From Pseudomonadaceae bacterium SI-3 (GTDB lineage Bacteria > Pseudomonadota > Gammaproteobacteria > Pseudomonadales > Pseudomonadaceae): a DNA stretch of 64,000 nucleotides. The stretch covers positions 1,302,001 through 1,366,000 of the forward strand of contig CP026511.1 in NCBI GenBank assembly GCA_004010935.1. The letters are read 5' to 3'. How positions within the stretch are numbered: the stretch's first letter is position 1; each line of letters begins with the position of its first letter. Of the stretch, positions 1 through 8,877 are shown piece after piece. Position numbers and translations under genes: made by a program. Below the pieces are notes generated by a model. It did no database searches and was not told the origin of the DNA. It saw only the letters and a list, made by a program, of their open reading frames with translations.

Positions 1-235
1 CCGACACAGCTGCCGAATCGACCGCAAATGCGTGTCAGACGGCAGCGCTGCAGGTTGATCGCCACGGACGCGTCAAAGCCAGCTGTTCGCCGTCCGGTTC
101 CTCGCCGCTTGGCTCGAACCTCTGCGTTCGATCGGGTTCAGTTTAAGAACCATGCAAGCTTCAGCGGCGTTTAATGCTGGCAGAGCTTGAACGCACCCGT
201 ATGCGATGCCCTATGTCTGACGAGGAGACAGCGTT
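1..235. other. Left edge, no gene recognised
   Basis: I see no convincing coding sequence here. The only identifiable signal is GAGGAGA at 222-228, which serves as the ribosome binding site of the gene starting at 236. Confidence 0.4.
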
Positions 236-1024
236 TTGCAAAAGCTTTTGGGACCCAAGGAGCCCCATGCAGACGAGCGACCGTCCAGTTGCAACAGACA
301 AAGCACAGTAAGAGGGTTCGATATCGAGTTCTATGACGGATCGAATGCTGAGCTCATCGCCCACATCATCGAGGCGAGCAACCGCGAGTTCAGTTATATC
401 GTCACCCCTAACGTCAACCATGTGGTCCGGCTCGAAGACGATCCCGAACTGCGCCGCGCCTATGCCAACGCCAGCCACAGGATTTGCGACAGCCAGGTGT
501 TGAAAGGCTTGATGACGCTGCTGCGCATCCCTGTCCCCGACGTTATCCCCGGCAGCGACCTGACCGGGGAACTGATGTGCATCGCCGAGGCGAAGAAGTG
601 GCGGGTAACGGTGATTGGCAGCGACGCATCGGACATACGAACGATGCGCCTGCTATACCCGAATGTGACCTTTTTCCATCACACCCCGCCCATGGGCTTC
701 GACGACAACCCGCAGGACGTTCAGACGTGCATGGACTTCGTCATCGGTCATCCTGCCGAGCTCGTGGTACTTGCCGTAGGTTGCCCACGTCAGGAAGTTC
801 TGGGGCGACTGATTCGAGCAGATGGTCGAGCACGAGGGGTCGGACTGTGCGTCGGGGCGTCAATCGACTTCCTCTCCGGCAAGGTTAAGCGAGCGCCGAG
901 ATGGATGCAGCGCATGTCGCTCGAATGGTTGCACCGTATGTGCACCGAACCGCGACGCCTGGCAAAGCGCTACGCCAAAGATGCGGTTCGCATCATGCCT
1001 ATCGTGTACCGGCAATTTCGGTGA
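236..1024 (+). CDS. WecG/TagA/CpsF family glycosyltransferase
   Basis: Predicted 262-residue cytosolic or membrane-associated glycosyltransferase of the WecG/TagA family. These enzymes add the second sugar (often ManNAc or ManNAcA) to an undecaprenyl-PP-linked first sugar. Family features: TPNVNHVV near residue 58, the AVGCPRQE motif in the second half, VGASIDFLSG, and the C-terminal pattern WMQRMSLEWLHRMCTEPRRL-AKRY. Length is normal for the family. The start is TTG at 236: GAGGAGA lies 7 nt upstream, and the earlier in-frame ATG (206) runs into a stop. A paralogue lies at 41468. The gene stands alone, with no other polysaccharide gene within the visible upstream 235 bp. Family assignment is firm; the sugar is unknown. 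Confidence 0.88.
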   Translation: MQKLLGPKEPHADERPSSCNRQSTVRGFDIEFYDGSNAELIAHIIEASNREFSYIVTPNVNHVVRLEDDPELRRAYANASHRICDSQVLKGLMTLLRIPVPDVIPGSDLTGELMCIAEAKKWRVTVIGSDASDIRTMRLLYPNVTFFHHTPPMGFDDNPQDVQTCMDFVIGHPAELVVLAVGCPRQEVLGRLIRADGRARGVGLCVGASIDFLSGKVKRAPRWMQRMSLEWLHRMCTEPRRLAKRYAKDAVRIMPIVYRQFR

Positions 1025-1475
1025 TGGCCGGAGCGTGACGGCCGTCGTTCCCTTTTACGACTGCCGTCCGACCCGACGCTGTCGTTGATCGGGTTGTAAT
1101 CGAAAGAATTTCGCCAGCCCAACCCATGACGGCGCTGCCGCCGCCCACCCTCAATCGGGATAGGTCTACCGAGTAACGCACATCCCGACGAGCGGCGAGA
1201 TATTGGCGTTACTAAATTGACTTGCGTCAGGGGTGGCTGAGGCTCAAACCGAAAAAATACCGCCCGTCAAAAACGGATTCCACGCAGCCTGTTCGGCATG
1301 CGTCGGCCTCTGTATTGGGCATCCACGAAAAGCTTCTGAGCATCTACTAAAAGCTTCGACCGCCCAAACAGACATAAAAACCGCTCTCAAGCATCGGAAG
1401 CATTGCATCCCGGTGCAGCGGAGCGAGAAATGCCCATGCCTGCGCCGCTCCGTGAAAACGGAGCATGAGGTTCCT
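1025..1475. other. Intergenic region upstream of the chemoreceptor
   Basis: 451 bp without a convincing gene. An in-frame extension of the downstream chemoreceptor reading frame runs back to 1233, but it lacks family similarity and a ribosome binding site. A FleQ-like motif lies at 1208-1221 (listed separately). Confidence 0.5.
1208..1221 (+). promoter_or_regulatory. Possible FleQ-type binding site
   Basis: GTTACTAAATTGAC differs at one position from the published Pseudomonas FleQ box GTCANTAAATTGAC. It lies about 255 bp before the chemoreceptor start. FleQ is the c-di-GMP-responsive regulator of flagella and exopolysaccharides. The match is seen in the sequence; any binding is inference. 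Confidence 0.3.
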
Positions 1476-3437
1476 ATGCTGAAAAATATTCCCCTGAGCG
1501 CGAAGCTCGTTCTCATTCTTGCGTGCCCGGTACTCGGTTTCCTTTGGCTTGCCAGCCTGTACATCGCTAACAGCTACAGCACGCTGAAACAGATGGAGGA
1601 CACTGTAGAGGCCAGCGTGGCCGCGCAGACCGTCAGCCGCCTGATCACCGCATTGCAGCGTGAGCGTGGCGCCAGTGGGGTCTACCTGGGGAGCCAGGGA
1701 CGCACCATGGCGAATCGCCTGCCAGGCATGCGCCAAGCTACCGATGAAGCGTTGAGCGCCGTGAGGGAACTTGCCGCACGTGATAGCTCGCACATAGGCA
1801 CTGTTCTAAAGGGCCTTGATGAACTTCCGGCATCGCGTTCGCAGGTCGACGCATTTGCGATCACCAATGTCGAGTCCGGTGCGCGCTTCACCGGATACAT
1901 CAGATCCCTGATCGGTTTCACACATGCGGTGGAGCGCGGGGTGCAAGACGCCACGCTCGCACGAGCCCTAGGCGGCCTCAACCAGTTCATCGAAATGAAG
2001 GAGCGTGCAGGCCGCGAGCGCGCAATGCTGGGTGTTGTATTCGCTCAGGATCGCTTCGACGCGCCTTTGCTTGCATCCTTCAGCCGAAACCTCGGTGAAT
2101 TCTCTGCCTATATGGAAGGCTTCCGTCGTGCGGCGGCGGAGGGTTTTACCCGTGCGCTGGACGAAAAACTGCAGCAGCCGAGCGCGCTCGAAGTGGCGCG
2201 GCTGCAACGCTTGGCTTTTGAGGTGCCGATTGGCCAAAGCCTGGGCATTGACAGTGAAAATTGGTTCGAGACAGCCACCAACCGAATCGATCTTATGGGT
2301 GAGCTGGAACAGGCACTGGCTCAGGACGTCGGGACCTTGGCCGCTCAGGCGCGCGACGAGGCACAGAGCGCCTTGTGGATGACCATCTCCGCAGTGGTCA
2401 TCGCGCTGTTGGTAGTGATTGGCCTGTCCGTGCTGATCATTCGCAACATCAAACTGGCCGTTCGGGAGGTCAATCAGACGCTGCTCGCACTGTCGGCGCG
2501 GGATCTGACGGCCAAGTCGTGCTATGAGGGCAAGGACGAGTTCGGCGAGATCTCACGCAACCTCAACCTCATGGCGATGGAGCTGCAGCAGGTCGTTCAA
2601 GAGATCAGTGCCGCCACGGCGCAGGTGGCGACCGCCGCCGAGGAGTCATCCGCAGTCACCGTACAAACGAGCGAGAGCATCGATCGGCAGCGTCAGGGAA
2701 CCGAGCTGGTGGTGACCGCCATCAACGAAATGAGCGCGACCGTGCGCGATGTGGCCAGAAGCACAAACGATGCGGCCGAACTGTCGCAGCAGCTCAACGC
2801 CAATACCGCTCAAGGGCGAGCCGAGGTCCAAAGCACCATCGGCCTCATCCGTGAGCTTTCTGACCAAGCTGAGCAAACGGCTAGCATCATCGCGGACCTG
2901 AAGCGCGAGAGCGATTCCATCTCGTCTGTGCTGGATGTGATCCGTGGGATTGCCGACCAGACGAACCTGCTGGCGCTCAACGCGGCCATCGAAGCTGCCC
3001 GAGCAGGGGAGCATGGGCGTGGGTTTGCGGTCGTCGCGTCTGAGGTACGGACGCTTGCTCAGAAGACCCAGGAGTCCACCGGAAATATCCAAAGCATGAT
3101 CGCCAACCTCCAGGGCGGGGCTGACCGGGCGGCTCGCTCGATGCAGGAAACGCTCGCCAAAGCGCAGAGCGGCTCCAGCAACATTGGCCGGGCGGGTGAG
3201 TTGCTTGCAGAGATAGCTGAAGGTGTTTCGGCGATCAGTGATCGCAACCTGCAGATCGCCACGGCCGCGGAGCAGCAGAGTGCGGTGGCCGAAGACATCA
3301 ATCGCAACATCGTCGAAATCAACGATGTCGCGATTCAGGTGAGCGCGGGCGCAGAACAGACGGCCACGACCAGCCTCGAACTCGCTCGCCTGGCTGAACA
3401 ACAGCAACAGCTGGTGGGACGGTTCAAGGTTGCTTGA
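1476..3437 (+). CDS. Methyl-accepting chemotaxis protein with NIT sensor domain
   Basis: 653-residue inner-membrane chemoreceptor. TM1 spans about residues 10-32. The large periplasmic region (about 45-298) contains the helical NIT-domain signature [16 protein letters not shown] near residue 60. TM2 spans about 300-323 and a HAMP domain about 324-372. A cytoplasmic MCP signalling domain follows, with the conserved hairpin tip [19 protein letters not shown] near residue 494. NIT domains are known in nitrate/nitrite sensors, so the ligand may be an oxyanion (inferred from family). The start is ATG 1476, preceded by ATGAGG and followed directly by TM1. The frame is open 81 codons further upstream, but that part has no receptor features. 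No CheW-binding pentapeptide is seen at the C-terminus (it ends RFKVA). Confidence 0.9.
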   Translation: MLKNIPLSAKLVLILACPVLGFLWLASLYIANSYSTLKQMEDTVEASVAAQTVSRLITALQRERGASGVYLGSQGRTMANRLPGMRQATDEALSAVRELAARDSSHIGTVLKGLDELPASRSQVDAFAITNVESGARFTGYIRSLIGFTHAVERGVQDATLARALGGLNQFIEMKERAGRERAMLGVVFAQDRFDAPLLASFSRNLGEFSAYMEGFRRAAAEGFTRALDEKLQQPSALEVARLQRLAFEVPIGQSLGIDSENWFETATNRIDLMGELEQALAQDVGTLAAQARDEAQSALWMTISAVVIALLVVIGLSVLIIRNIKLAVREVNQTLLALSARDLTAKSCYEGKDEFGEISRNLNLMAMELQQVVQEISAATAQVATAAEESSAVTVQTSESIDRQRQGTELVVTAINEMSATVRDVARSTNDAAELSQQLNANTAQGRAEVQSTIGLIRELSDQAEQTASIIADLKRESDSISSVLDVIRGIADQTNLLALNAAIEAARAGEHGRGFAVVASEVRTLAQKTQESTGNIQSMIANLQGGADRAARSMQETLAKAQSGSSNIGRAGELLAEIAEGVSAISDRNLQIATAAEQQSAVAEDINRNIVEINDVAIQVSAGAEQTATTSLELARLAEQQQQLVGRFKVA

Positions 3438-3547
3438 GCCGTGAGCTGTCGGGTGACTTTGTACTGTCCCAAAGTAGCCGTGCGCGATTGGCAGAATCGT
3501 ACCTAGAACAGTGCTGCTACTGCTTCACAGCTGACCTCAGTCGCCCA

Positions 3548-3898
3548 TCACAGCAGTTCTATGCCGAAGCGGCGCATTGCTAGAGCAAACAGGGCGAAAC
3601 ATAGGCACGTGGCCAATGCGTAACCCGCCAGTGCCAGCCAGAAGCCGAAGCGAGACATTAGGAGCGGGAACATCAACAGCGCCGGTAGCGTGGGGATCAC
3701 ATACCAGAAGGTGTACCAGGCATGGTTGGCGATCTTTTGTCCCGGCTGATGCTCGATGTGCAGCCAGATCAAGGTCAGCACCGTGACTATGGGCAGGGCG
3801 GCGATGACACCGCCAATACGGTCGCCATGCTTGGCCGCTTCGGATACCAGGACCACCATCAGTGCAGTAATCAGGTACTTGGTCACTATCCAGGTCAT
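3548..3898 (-). CDS. DUF3147-like small membrane protein
   Basis: 116-residue hydrophobic protein with about four predicted membrane helices, beginning TKYLITALMVVLVSEAAK. It resembles the DUF3147 family; no biochemical role is known. It lies 29 bp downstream of the metal-responsive repressor gene on the same strand, so the two are probably co-transcribed. That hints at metal-linked expression but does not prove a transport role. Domain assignment is by recall of the family and is moderately sure. Confidence 0.65.
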   Translation of the reverse strand: MTWIVTKYLITALMVVLVSEAAKHGDRIGGVIAALPIVTVLTLIWLHIEHQPGQKIANHAWYTFWYVIPTLPALLMFPLLMSRFGFWLALAGYALATCLCFALFALAMRRFGIELL

Positions 3899-3927
3899 GG
3901 CGTGCTCCGCTGGGCGGCCAAAGAAGC

Positions 3928-4215
3928 TCAGAGGTACTTGGTGATCTGCTTGAAGTCGCTCAGCGCGGTGGTGTCACCCGGCTCGGTGGCCGCGAGCGCA
4001 TGCTCCAGACAGTGGTCGATGTGGTCCTGGATCAAGGTGCGCTTGGCCTGGCAAACCGCTTTTTCTACCGCGTGTAGCTGCTGGGCAAGGTCCACACAGG
4101 GGCGACCGGCCTCGATCATGCCCACGATGCTGCGCAGATGACCTTCGGCACGCTTCAACCTTTTGATGATATCGCTATGACTTTGGTGCTGATGGGCGTG
4201 TTCTTGATCGCTCAT
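3928..4215 (-). CDS. CsoR/RcnR family metal-sensing repressor
   Basis: 95-residue all-helical DNA-binding repressor. The N-terminus is His-rich (EHAHQHQSHSD), followed by the family core IIKRLKRAEGHLRSIVGMIE, a cysteine in GRPCVDL near residue 40, and DHIDHCLEH near residues 66-74. A Cys plus downstream His/Cys set is the metal-ligand layout of CsoR/RcnR/InrS proteins. The His-rich leader and neighbouring HupE gene favour nickel or cobalt over copper, but the metal is inferred. The start is ATG 4215; a longer open frame to 4326 would run through the operator and is unlikely. It is divergent from the metal genes at 4330 onward, with a palindromic operator between them. The DUF3147 gene follows. 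Confidence 0.85.
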   Translation of the reverse strand: MSDQEHAHQHQSHSDIIKRLKRAEGHLRSIVGMIEAGRPCVDLAQQLHAVEKAVCQAKRTLIQDHIDHCLEHALAATEPGDTTALSDFKQITKYL

Positions 4216-4254
4216 GCCTTGAGTCCCATGCCTCGATGACTTACGCTCTGATCC

Positions 4255-4272
4255 TATCCCCCTGGGGGGATA
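4255..4272. promoter_or_regulatory. G/C-tract palindromic operator for the CsoR/RcnR-type repressor
   Basis: Perfect inverted repeat TATCCCCC-TG-GGGGGATA in the divergent promoter region between the repressor (start 4215) and the His-rich gene (start 4330). RcnR/CsoR-family operators are typically AT-flanked G/C tracts of this shape. Its placement fits joint repression of both directions. Confidence 0.7.
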
Positions 4273-4329
4273 TGGCAAACCTGTCGTTGTCGTCGGGCGG
4301 CCAGCCGAATCTGTAATCGAAGACACATC

Positions 4330-4689
4330 ATGCTCAGTAAACCGGTCAGTGCTCAGTTAACGTTTGTCCTTGCCCTCGTCATGCTAATGACATGGGCTGG
4401 GCATAGCGCCGCGCTTAGCTCTGGGGTGAGCCAAGGTGCGTGGAGCGGCGAGGACCATGCTCATGCGCATTCCCGCAGCACGGGTATTTCAGGCTGTGCC
4501 AGATGCGCCGATCACTACCACTCCACGCTTACCGCCGACCACGTGCACGAAACGCCATACCTGACCACGCTCCTCACCGTCAGTACGCTGCCAGAGCGTC
4601 CGCAGCCGATAGAAGCCACGCGCTACGCCATCCCTCCCAGTCCGATCTTCCTGATCGAGCGGCCACCACGCCCAAGATTCGCGCTCTGA
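4330..4689 (+). CDS. Exported histidine-rich protein of the metal island
   Basis: 119-residue protein, not matched to a named family. Residues 1-28 look like a signal peptide (LTFVLALVMLMTWAGHSA). A His/Cys cluster follows: EDHAHAHSRS, GCARCADHYH and ADHVHE, spanning about residues 41-76. This could bind divalent metal in the periplasm. The C-terminus is Pro/Arg-rich (IPPSPIFLIERPPRPR), a tail I associate with small accessory proteins of RND/CDF metal-resistance loci. It is the first gene after the operator and is followed 46 bp later by the HupE/UreJ permease, so it is likely the same transcript. The function is inferred from composition and context only. Confidence 0.65.
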   Translation: MLSKPVSAQLTFVLALVMLMTWAGHSAALSSGVSQGAWSGEDHAHAHSRSTGISGCARCADHYHSTLTADHVHETPYLTTLLTVSTLPERPQPIEATRYAIPPSPIFLIERPPRPRFAL

Positions 4690-4735
4690 CACCGGCCGCT
4701 ATGCGGCCAATACCACAGTCACTTAGGACTCAACC

Positions 4736-5473
4736 ATGCATTCGCTATCCATGTGCGGTATGGGCGCATTTTCCGCGCGCCCAAACCGCTCGCTAATACT
4801 GCTGCTCTTGTTCACCGCATTGCTGTTTCTCGGCATGCCTGACGCGCTGGCCCACGCTGTTGCCGAGGGCGACAAGGGCTTTATCCAGGAAAGCTCCGGG
4901 GTGATGGTGCTGCCGTTCATTTACATGGGCGCCAAGCACATGATCACCGGCTACGACCATCTGCTGTTTCTGTTCGGGGTGATCTTCTTTCTCTACCGCC
5001 TGAAGGACGTGGGGCTCTACGTCACTCTGTTCGCCGTGGGCCACACGGTGACGCTGCTGCTCGGTGTATTGGCGGAAATCAACATCAGTTCCTACGTGAT
5101 CGACGCCATCATCGGTTTCTCGGTGGTGTACAAGGCGCTGGACAACCTGGGCGCGTTCCAGCGCTGGTTCGGTTACCAGCCGAACACCAAAGCCGCCACG
5201 CTGATCTTCGGTTTGCTGCATGGCTTCGGTCTGGCAACGAAAATCCAGGAGTACGAGATCTCCGCGGATGGCCTGGTCGCCAACCTGATCGCCTTCAACG
5301 TCGGGGTGGAAATTGGCCAGCTACTGGCGCTGAGCGCCATTCTGATCGTCATGGGCTACTGGCGACGAACCGCCAGCTTCTGGCGCCATGCCTACACCGC
5401 CAACGTCGCCATGATGAGCGCCGGTTTCCTCTTGATGGGTTACCAGCTCACCGGCCTGATCGTCTCTCAGTAA
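4736..5473 (+). CDS. HupE/UreJ-type metal permease
   Basis: 245-residue inner-membrane protein of the HupE/UreJ family, which includes nickel and cobalt permeases of hydrogenase and urease loci. An N-terminal signal-like segment ends at ALAHA (about residue 40). The family motif HxxxGxDHLLFL appears as KHMITGYDHLLFLFG, followed by FAVGHTVTLLLG and LLHGFGLA with conserved His residues in membrane helices. About six membrane segments are predicted. No hydrogenase or urease genes are nearby, so it probably serves metal homeostasis. It is tightly linked to the anchor-protein gene 12 bp downstream. Confidence 0.82.
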   Translation: MHSLSMCGMGAFSARPNRSLILLLLFTALLFLGMPDALAHAVAEGDKGFIQESSGVMVLPFIYMGAKHMITGYDHLLFLFGVIFFLYRLKDVGLYVTLFAVGHTVTLLLGVLAEINISSYVIDAIIGFSVVYKALDNLGAFQRWFGYQPNTKAATLIFGLLHGFGLATKIQEYEISADGLVANLIAFNVGVEIGQLLALSAILIVMGYWRRTASFWRHAYTANVAMMSAGFLLMGYQLTGLIVSQ

Positions 5474-5485
5474 GGAATTTGCAGA

Positions 5486-6148
5486 ATGTTCAATACCACG
5501 CTTCCAACCCAGAGTGAATTGCCGACTAGCCGCCAGCTGCTGCGCTCCACTGTGATCGCAATGGGTGTTGCGGCTGCGTTGCTCGTCACCGTGGTGATGC
5601 CTTCTGAATACGCCATCGACCCAACGGGCGTCGGCCGCGTACTTGGCCTGACCCAGATGGGTGAAATGAAGGAGGTGCTGGCCGAAGAAGCGGCTGCGGA
5701 TGCAGCTGTTCAGCCAGCGGCGGCCCCGGTCGTACAAGCCCCCGCGCCTGGTCAGGTGGCACCCCACGAGCAGGTTGCGGCAGCACCTGTGGCTGAGCCG
5801 GTAGCAGAGCCACAGCAAGTCCTAAAGACTGATGAAATGACTGTCACGCTGAAGCCGGGCGAGGCCAGTGAAATCAAGCTGGAGATGTTGGACAAGGCCA
5901 CGGTTAGCTACGAGTGGGCAACCGATGGCGTTCCGGTCAATCACGACACCCATGGCGAGCCCTACAACGGCCCCAAGGGCTATTACCACAGCTACAGCAA
6001 GGCCAAGCAGGTCAAAGGTGATAAAGGCGAATTCACTGCCATCTTCGATGGCACCCATGGCTGGTTCTGGCGTAACCGAAGCAACAGCGACGTGACGATT
6101 ACGCTGAAGACCAAGGGTGAGTACCTGAGCGTCAAACGCGCTATCTAA
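5486..6148 (+). CDS. Single-pass transmembrane anchor protein
   Basis: 220-residue protein with one N-terminal membrane helix (about residues 22-42, ATVIAMGVAAALLVTVVMP-type). A Pro/Ala/Val/Glu-rich spacer follows (about 75-110), then a soluble C-terminal domain. That domain includes TVSYEWATDGVPVNHDTHGE and a His/Gly/Trp patch around DGTHGWFWRN. It matches proteins annotated as transmembrane anchor protein in Pseudomonas heavy-metal loci; no enzyme activity is known. RBS AGGAA lies about 8 nt before ATG 5486. It ends just before a strong terminator, so the unit is 4330-6148. Confidence 0.7.
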   Translation: MFNTTLPTQSELPTSRQLLRSTVIAMGVAAALLVTVVMPSEYAIDPTGVGRVLGLTQMGEMKEVLAEEAAADAAVQPAAAPVVQAPAPGQVAPHEQVAAAPVAEPVAEPQQVLKTDEMTVTLKPGEASEIKLEMLDKATVSYEWATDGVPVNHDTHGEPYNGPKGYYHSYSKAKQVKGDKGEFTAIFDGTHGWFWRNRSNSDVTITLKTKGEYLSVKRAI

Positions 6149-6155
6149 GACAAAT

Positions 6156-6185
6156 AGCCCCAGCGTCGTAGGCGCTGGGGCTTTT
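6156..6185 (+). terminator. Rho-independent terminator of the metal operon
   Basis: Perfect stem AGCCCCAGCG (6156-6165) / CGCTGGGGCT (6173-6182), loop of 7, then TTTT. Confidence 0.88.
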
Positions 6186-6213
6186 AACTCTAAGATCAAG
6201 ATTGAAGGAATAC

Positions 6214-6339
6214 ATGATGAACAACTCCATACGCTGAGCCGCTCCCTGCTGCTGGTTTGTCTGTTAGGTGTCGGCATGTGGCGACAGCGAGCCGGAGACC
6301 CAATCTGAGATAGAAAGTCACGGTCATTCTCACGCCTAA
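6214..6339 (+). pseudogene. Frameshifted small His-tailed lipoprotein
   Basis: An ATG at 6214 behind GAAGGA reads MMNNSIR and then stops. The +2 frame at once continues LSRSLLLVCLLGVG, a lipoprotein signal peptide. After another shift around 6275 the frame reads CGDSEPETQSEIESHGHSHA and stops at 6337-6339. Joined, these make a roughly 40-residue lipoprotein (lipobox Cys followed by an acidic, His-ended tail). No single frame carries it, so it needs at least two indels to restore. It lies just after the metal operon terminator. Interpretation as a decayed metal-binding lipoprotein is inference; a sequencing error is an alternative. Confidence 0.5.
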
Positions 6340-6608
6340 GAAATGGCAAGTTGTCTTGTTACGTGCAATGACTCCCTAATCGCTTGCACGTAACAATTGG
6401 CAAGCTCTACCTCTCATAAGCCTTGCTAGCATCCCTGAGAACTGTTGAGTGGCTGTTGCTAGCCGAAAGAAGACCTTTGTCGTTCCATCCACGCTGGATT
6501 TCACCACTATCATCATCCTTGGTCTGTATATCCATACAGATAAATCTTGCCTGCCGCGTCGTCGCTGCGCATGCTAGTCAGCATGGAAAATGACCCAGTG
6601 ACGACGTG

Positions 6609-8555
6609 ATGCGGCTGTTTCTCTGCGAAAAACCTTCTCAAGCCAAAGATATCGCTCAGGTGCTCGGCGCCTCTCGGCGGGGCGATGGTTGCTGGCTTGG
6701 TGCTGGCGTCACTGTGACTTGGTGCATCGGCCATCTGTTGGAAACCGCACCGCCGGACAGTTACGACGCGCGTTACAAGCGCTGGGTGCTGGCTGATCTG
6801 CCGATCGTGCCCGAGCGCTGGATGATGCTGGTCAAGCCCAAGACCGCCAGCCAGTACAAGGCCGTGAAACGGCTGCTGGGCGAAGCCAGTGAACTGGTGA
6901 TCGCCACCGACGCCGATCGCGAAGGGGAGATGATCGCCCGCGAACTGGTGGAGCATTGCCGTTACCGAGGGCCGATCCAGCGACTGTGGCTATCGGCGCT
7001 GGATGATGCCTCGATTCGCAAGGCGCTTGGCGGGCTGCGTGCGGGTGCCGAGACCTTCAACCTCTATCAGTCGGCTTTGGGTCGCTCCCGCGCCGATTGG
7101 CTGATCGGCATGAACATGAGCCGACTGTTCACCCTGCTCGGGCGGCAGTCCGGCTACCAGGGTGTACTACCGGTTGGTCGGGTGCAGACGCCGACGCTGC
7201 GCCTGGTGGTCGACCGTGACCGCAGCATTGCGGACTTCGTGCCGCAGCCATTCTGGGCCATCGAGGTGCAGCTTTTGGGTGACGATCCGGTGCCCTTTAC
7301 TGCGCAGTGGCGCGCGCCGGAGGCACTCTGCGATGACCAGGGGCGTTGTCTCGACCAGGCGTTAGCGCAGCGAGCAGCCGAGGCCATGCGCGCGGCGGGC
7401 AGCGCTCGGTTGCAACGACTCAAGACCGAACGCATGCGCGAAGCGGCGCCGTTGCCGTTCGATCTGGGCACCCTGCAGGAAATCTGCTCGAAGAAGCTTG
7501 GCCTGGGTGCTCAGGAAACGCTGGATATCGCCCAGGCGCTCTACGAAACCCACAAGCTCATCACCTATCCGCGCAGCGATTGTGGCTACCTGCCGTTGAG
7601 TCAGCACAGCGAAGCACCGGGCATTCTGGCAGCGTTGGCGCAGGCCGATCCATCCCTCGGCGAGCTCGCACCGCACCTCGAACCCCGGCGTAAGTCGCGC
7701 GCCTGGAACGACGCCAAGGTCGGCGCGCACCACGGCATCATCCCCACGGTGGCGGCTCGCGCCTTCGAGCGGCTGTCGGGCAAACCGCGGGCGGTGTATA
7801 CGCTGATCCGGGCGCGTTATCTGGCGCAGTTTCTGCCCGCGCATGAATACGATCGCACCCAGGCTGACTTCGACTGTGCCGGCGAGGCGCTGCGGGCCGT
7901 CGGCAAACAGATCGTCGAGCCGGGTTGGAAGCGCGCCTTGCCCGAGGCGCTGGCGGCCAATCGCGGCCGTGAGGCGCCAGGGCCACAGACACTTCCGGCG
8001 CTGCGTGAGGGGCAGATATGCCCGATCCACGACCTGACCTTCAAGGACCTCTGGACGCAGCCGCCCAAGCCCTTCACCGAAGGTGATCTGATCAAGGCGA
8101 TGAAGAACGTGGCCAAGCTGGTGGACGATCCCAAGCTGAAGCAGAAGCTCAAGGACACCACGGGTATCGGCACCGAGGCGACGCGTGCGGGGATCATTCA
8201 GGGTCTGCTTGACCGCGGCTACCTGACCAAACAGGGCAAGGCGTTGGCGGCAACGCCCGCGGCCTTCAGCCTGATCGACGCAGTCCCGCGTGCCATCGCC
8301 GACCCAGGCACCACGGCGATCTGGGAGCAGGCGCTGGACATGGTGCAAAGCGGGGAGATGAGCCTGGATGAATTCGTCAGCAAGCAATCGGCGTGGATGA
8401 GCAAGCAGGTCGAGCGTTGCAAGGGCGTTCGCCTGACTATCAGCGGGCCCGCCGCGCCAACCGGTCGCGACGCACCCTGGAAAAAGCGCAAGGGCGCGGG
8501 CCGCAAAGCCGCACCCAAGACGCGCCGCGCTGCGAAGTCACCCAGCCCCGCATGA
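6609..8555 (+). CDS. topB: DNA topoisomerase III
   Basis: 648-residue type IA topoisomerase that relaxes and decatenates DNA by single-strand passage. The N-terminal Toprim domain begins MRLFLCEKPSQAKDIA and carries the metal-binding DADREGE at residues 101-107. The catalytic tyrosine is Tyr320 in HKLITYPRSDCGYLP. The motif TGIGTEATRAGII follows near residue 520. The C-terminus is a Lys/Arg-rich tail (KKRKGAGRKAAPKTRRAAK) in place of a full zinc-ribbon region. ATG 6609 aligns with the E. coli TopB start; an adjoining GTG at 6606 is one codon longer. RBS is weak. It is monocistronic, convergent with azlD. Confidence 0.93.
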   Translation: MRLFLCEKPSQAKDIAQVLGASRRGDGCWLGAGVTVTWCIGHLLETAPPDSYDARYKRWVLADLPIVPERWMMLVKPKTASQYKAVKRLLGEASELVIATDADREGEMIARELVEHCRYRGPIQRLWLSALDDASIRKALGGLRAGAETFNLYQSALGRSRADWLIGMNMSRLFTLLGRQSGYQGVLPVGRVQTPTLRLVVDRDRSIADFVPQPFWAIEVQLLGDDPVPFTAQWRAPEALCDDQGRCLDQALAQRAAEAMRAAGSARLQRLKTERMREAAPLPFDLGTLQEICSKKLGLGAQETLDIAQALYETHKLITYPRSDCGYLPLSQHSEAPGILAALAQADPSLGELAPHLEPRRKSRAWNDAKVGAHHGIIPTVAARAFERLSGKPRAVYTLIRARYLAQFLPAHEYDRTQADFDCAGEALRAVGKQIVEPGWKRALPEALAANRGREAPGPQTLPALREGQICPIHDLTFKDLWTQPPKPFTEGDLIKAMKNVAKLVDDPKLKQKLKDTTGIGTEATRAGIIQGLLDRGYLTKQGKALAATPAAFSLIDAVPRAIADPGTTAIWEQALDMVQSGEMSLDEFVSKQSAWMSKQVERCKGVRLTISGPAAPTGRDAPWKKRKGAGRKAAPKTRRAAKSPSPA

Positions 8556-8562
8556 CGGTCTG

Positions 8563-8877
8563 CTATCCGGCAAGCCAGGTCTGCAAGAGGTAATAGCAGG
8601 CGCTACCCAGCACCGCCGTGACGATCAGCCCCAGCCGTGTTGCCACAGCGATGCCCGCTACCAGCGCCAATGCAACGGTGGCGGCGAGCGGTGCCTTGGC
8701 GGCCTCGCTGTAGAGGATGTACACCGCGAAGTTGATGAACACGGCGGTTGGCAGCACGCGCTCCAGAATGCGCCGGGTCGCGTCACTCAGGTCGAGCGTG
8801 ACGAACACCGGCAGGATACGCACCAGGCAACTGGTGGCGAACAGCGCCGCAATGGCCAGCAGCACGGACGTGTTCAT
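8563..8877 (-). CDS. azlD: AzlD family branched-chain amino acid export subunit
   Basis: 104-residue membrane protein with about four helices, matching AzlD in size and pattern (FATSCLVRILPVF, then FINFAVYILYSEAAK). AzlD works with AzlC as a two-subunit exporter of branched-chain amino acids in the inner membrane. Its start overlaps the azlC stop by 4 nt (8874-8877), showing translational coupling. It is convergent with topB, separated by only 7 bp. Confidence 0.87.
   Translation of the reverse strand: MNTSVLLAIAALFATSCLVRILPVFVTLDLSDATRRILERVLPTAVFINFAVYILYSEAAKAPLAATVALALVAGIAVATRLGLIVTAVLGSACYYLLQTWLAG

Noticed and set aside
7362..8387. Long minus-strand frame opposite topB
   Set aside because: Codon-bias shadow of a well-conserved gene; no family features.
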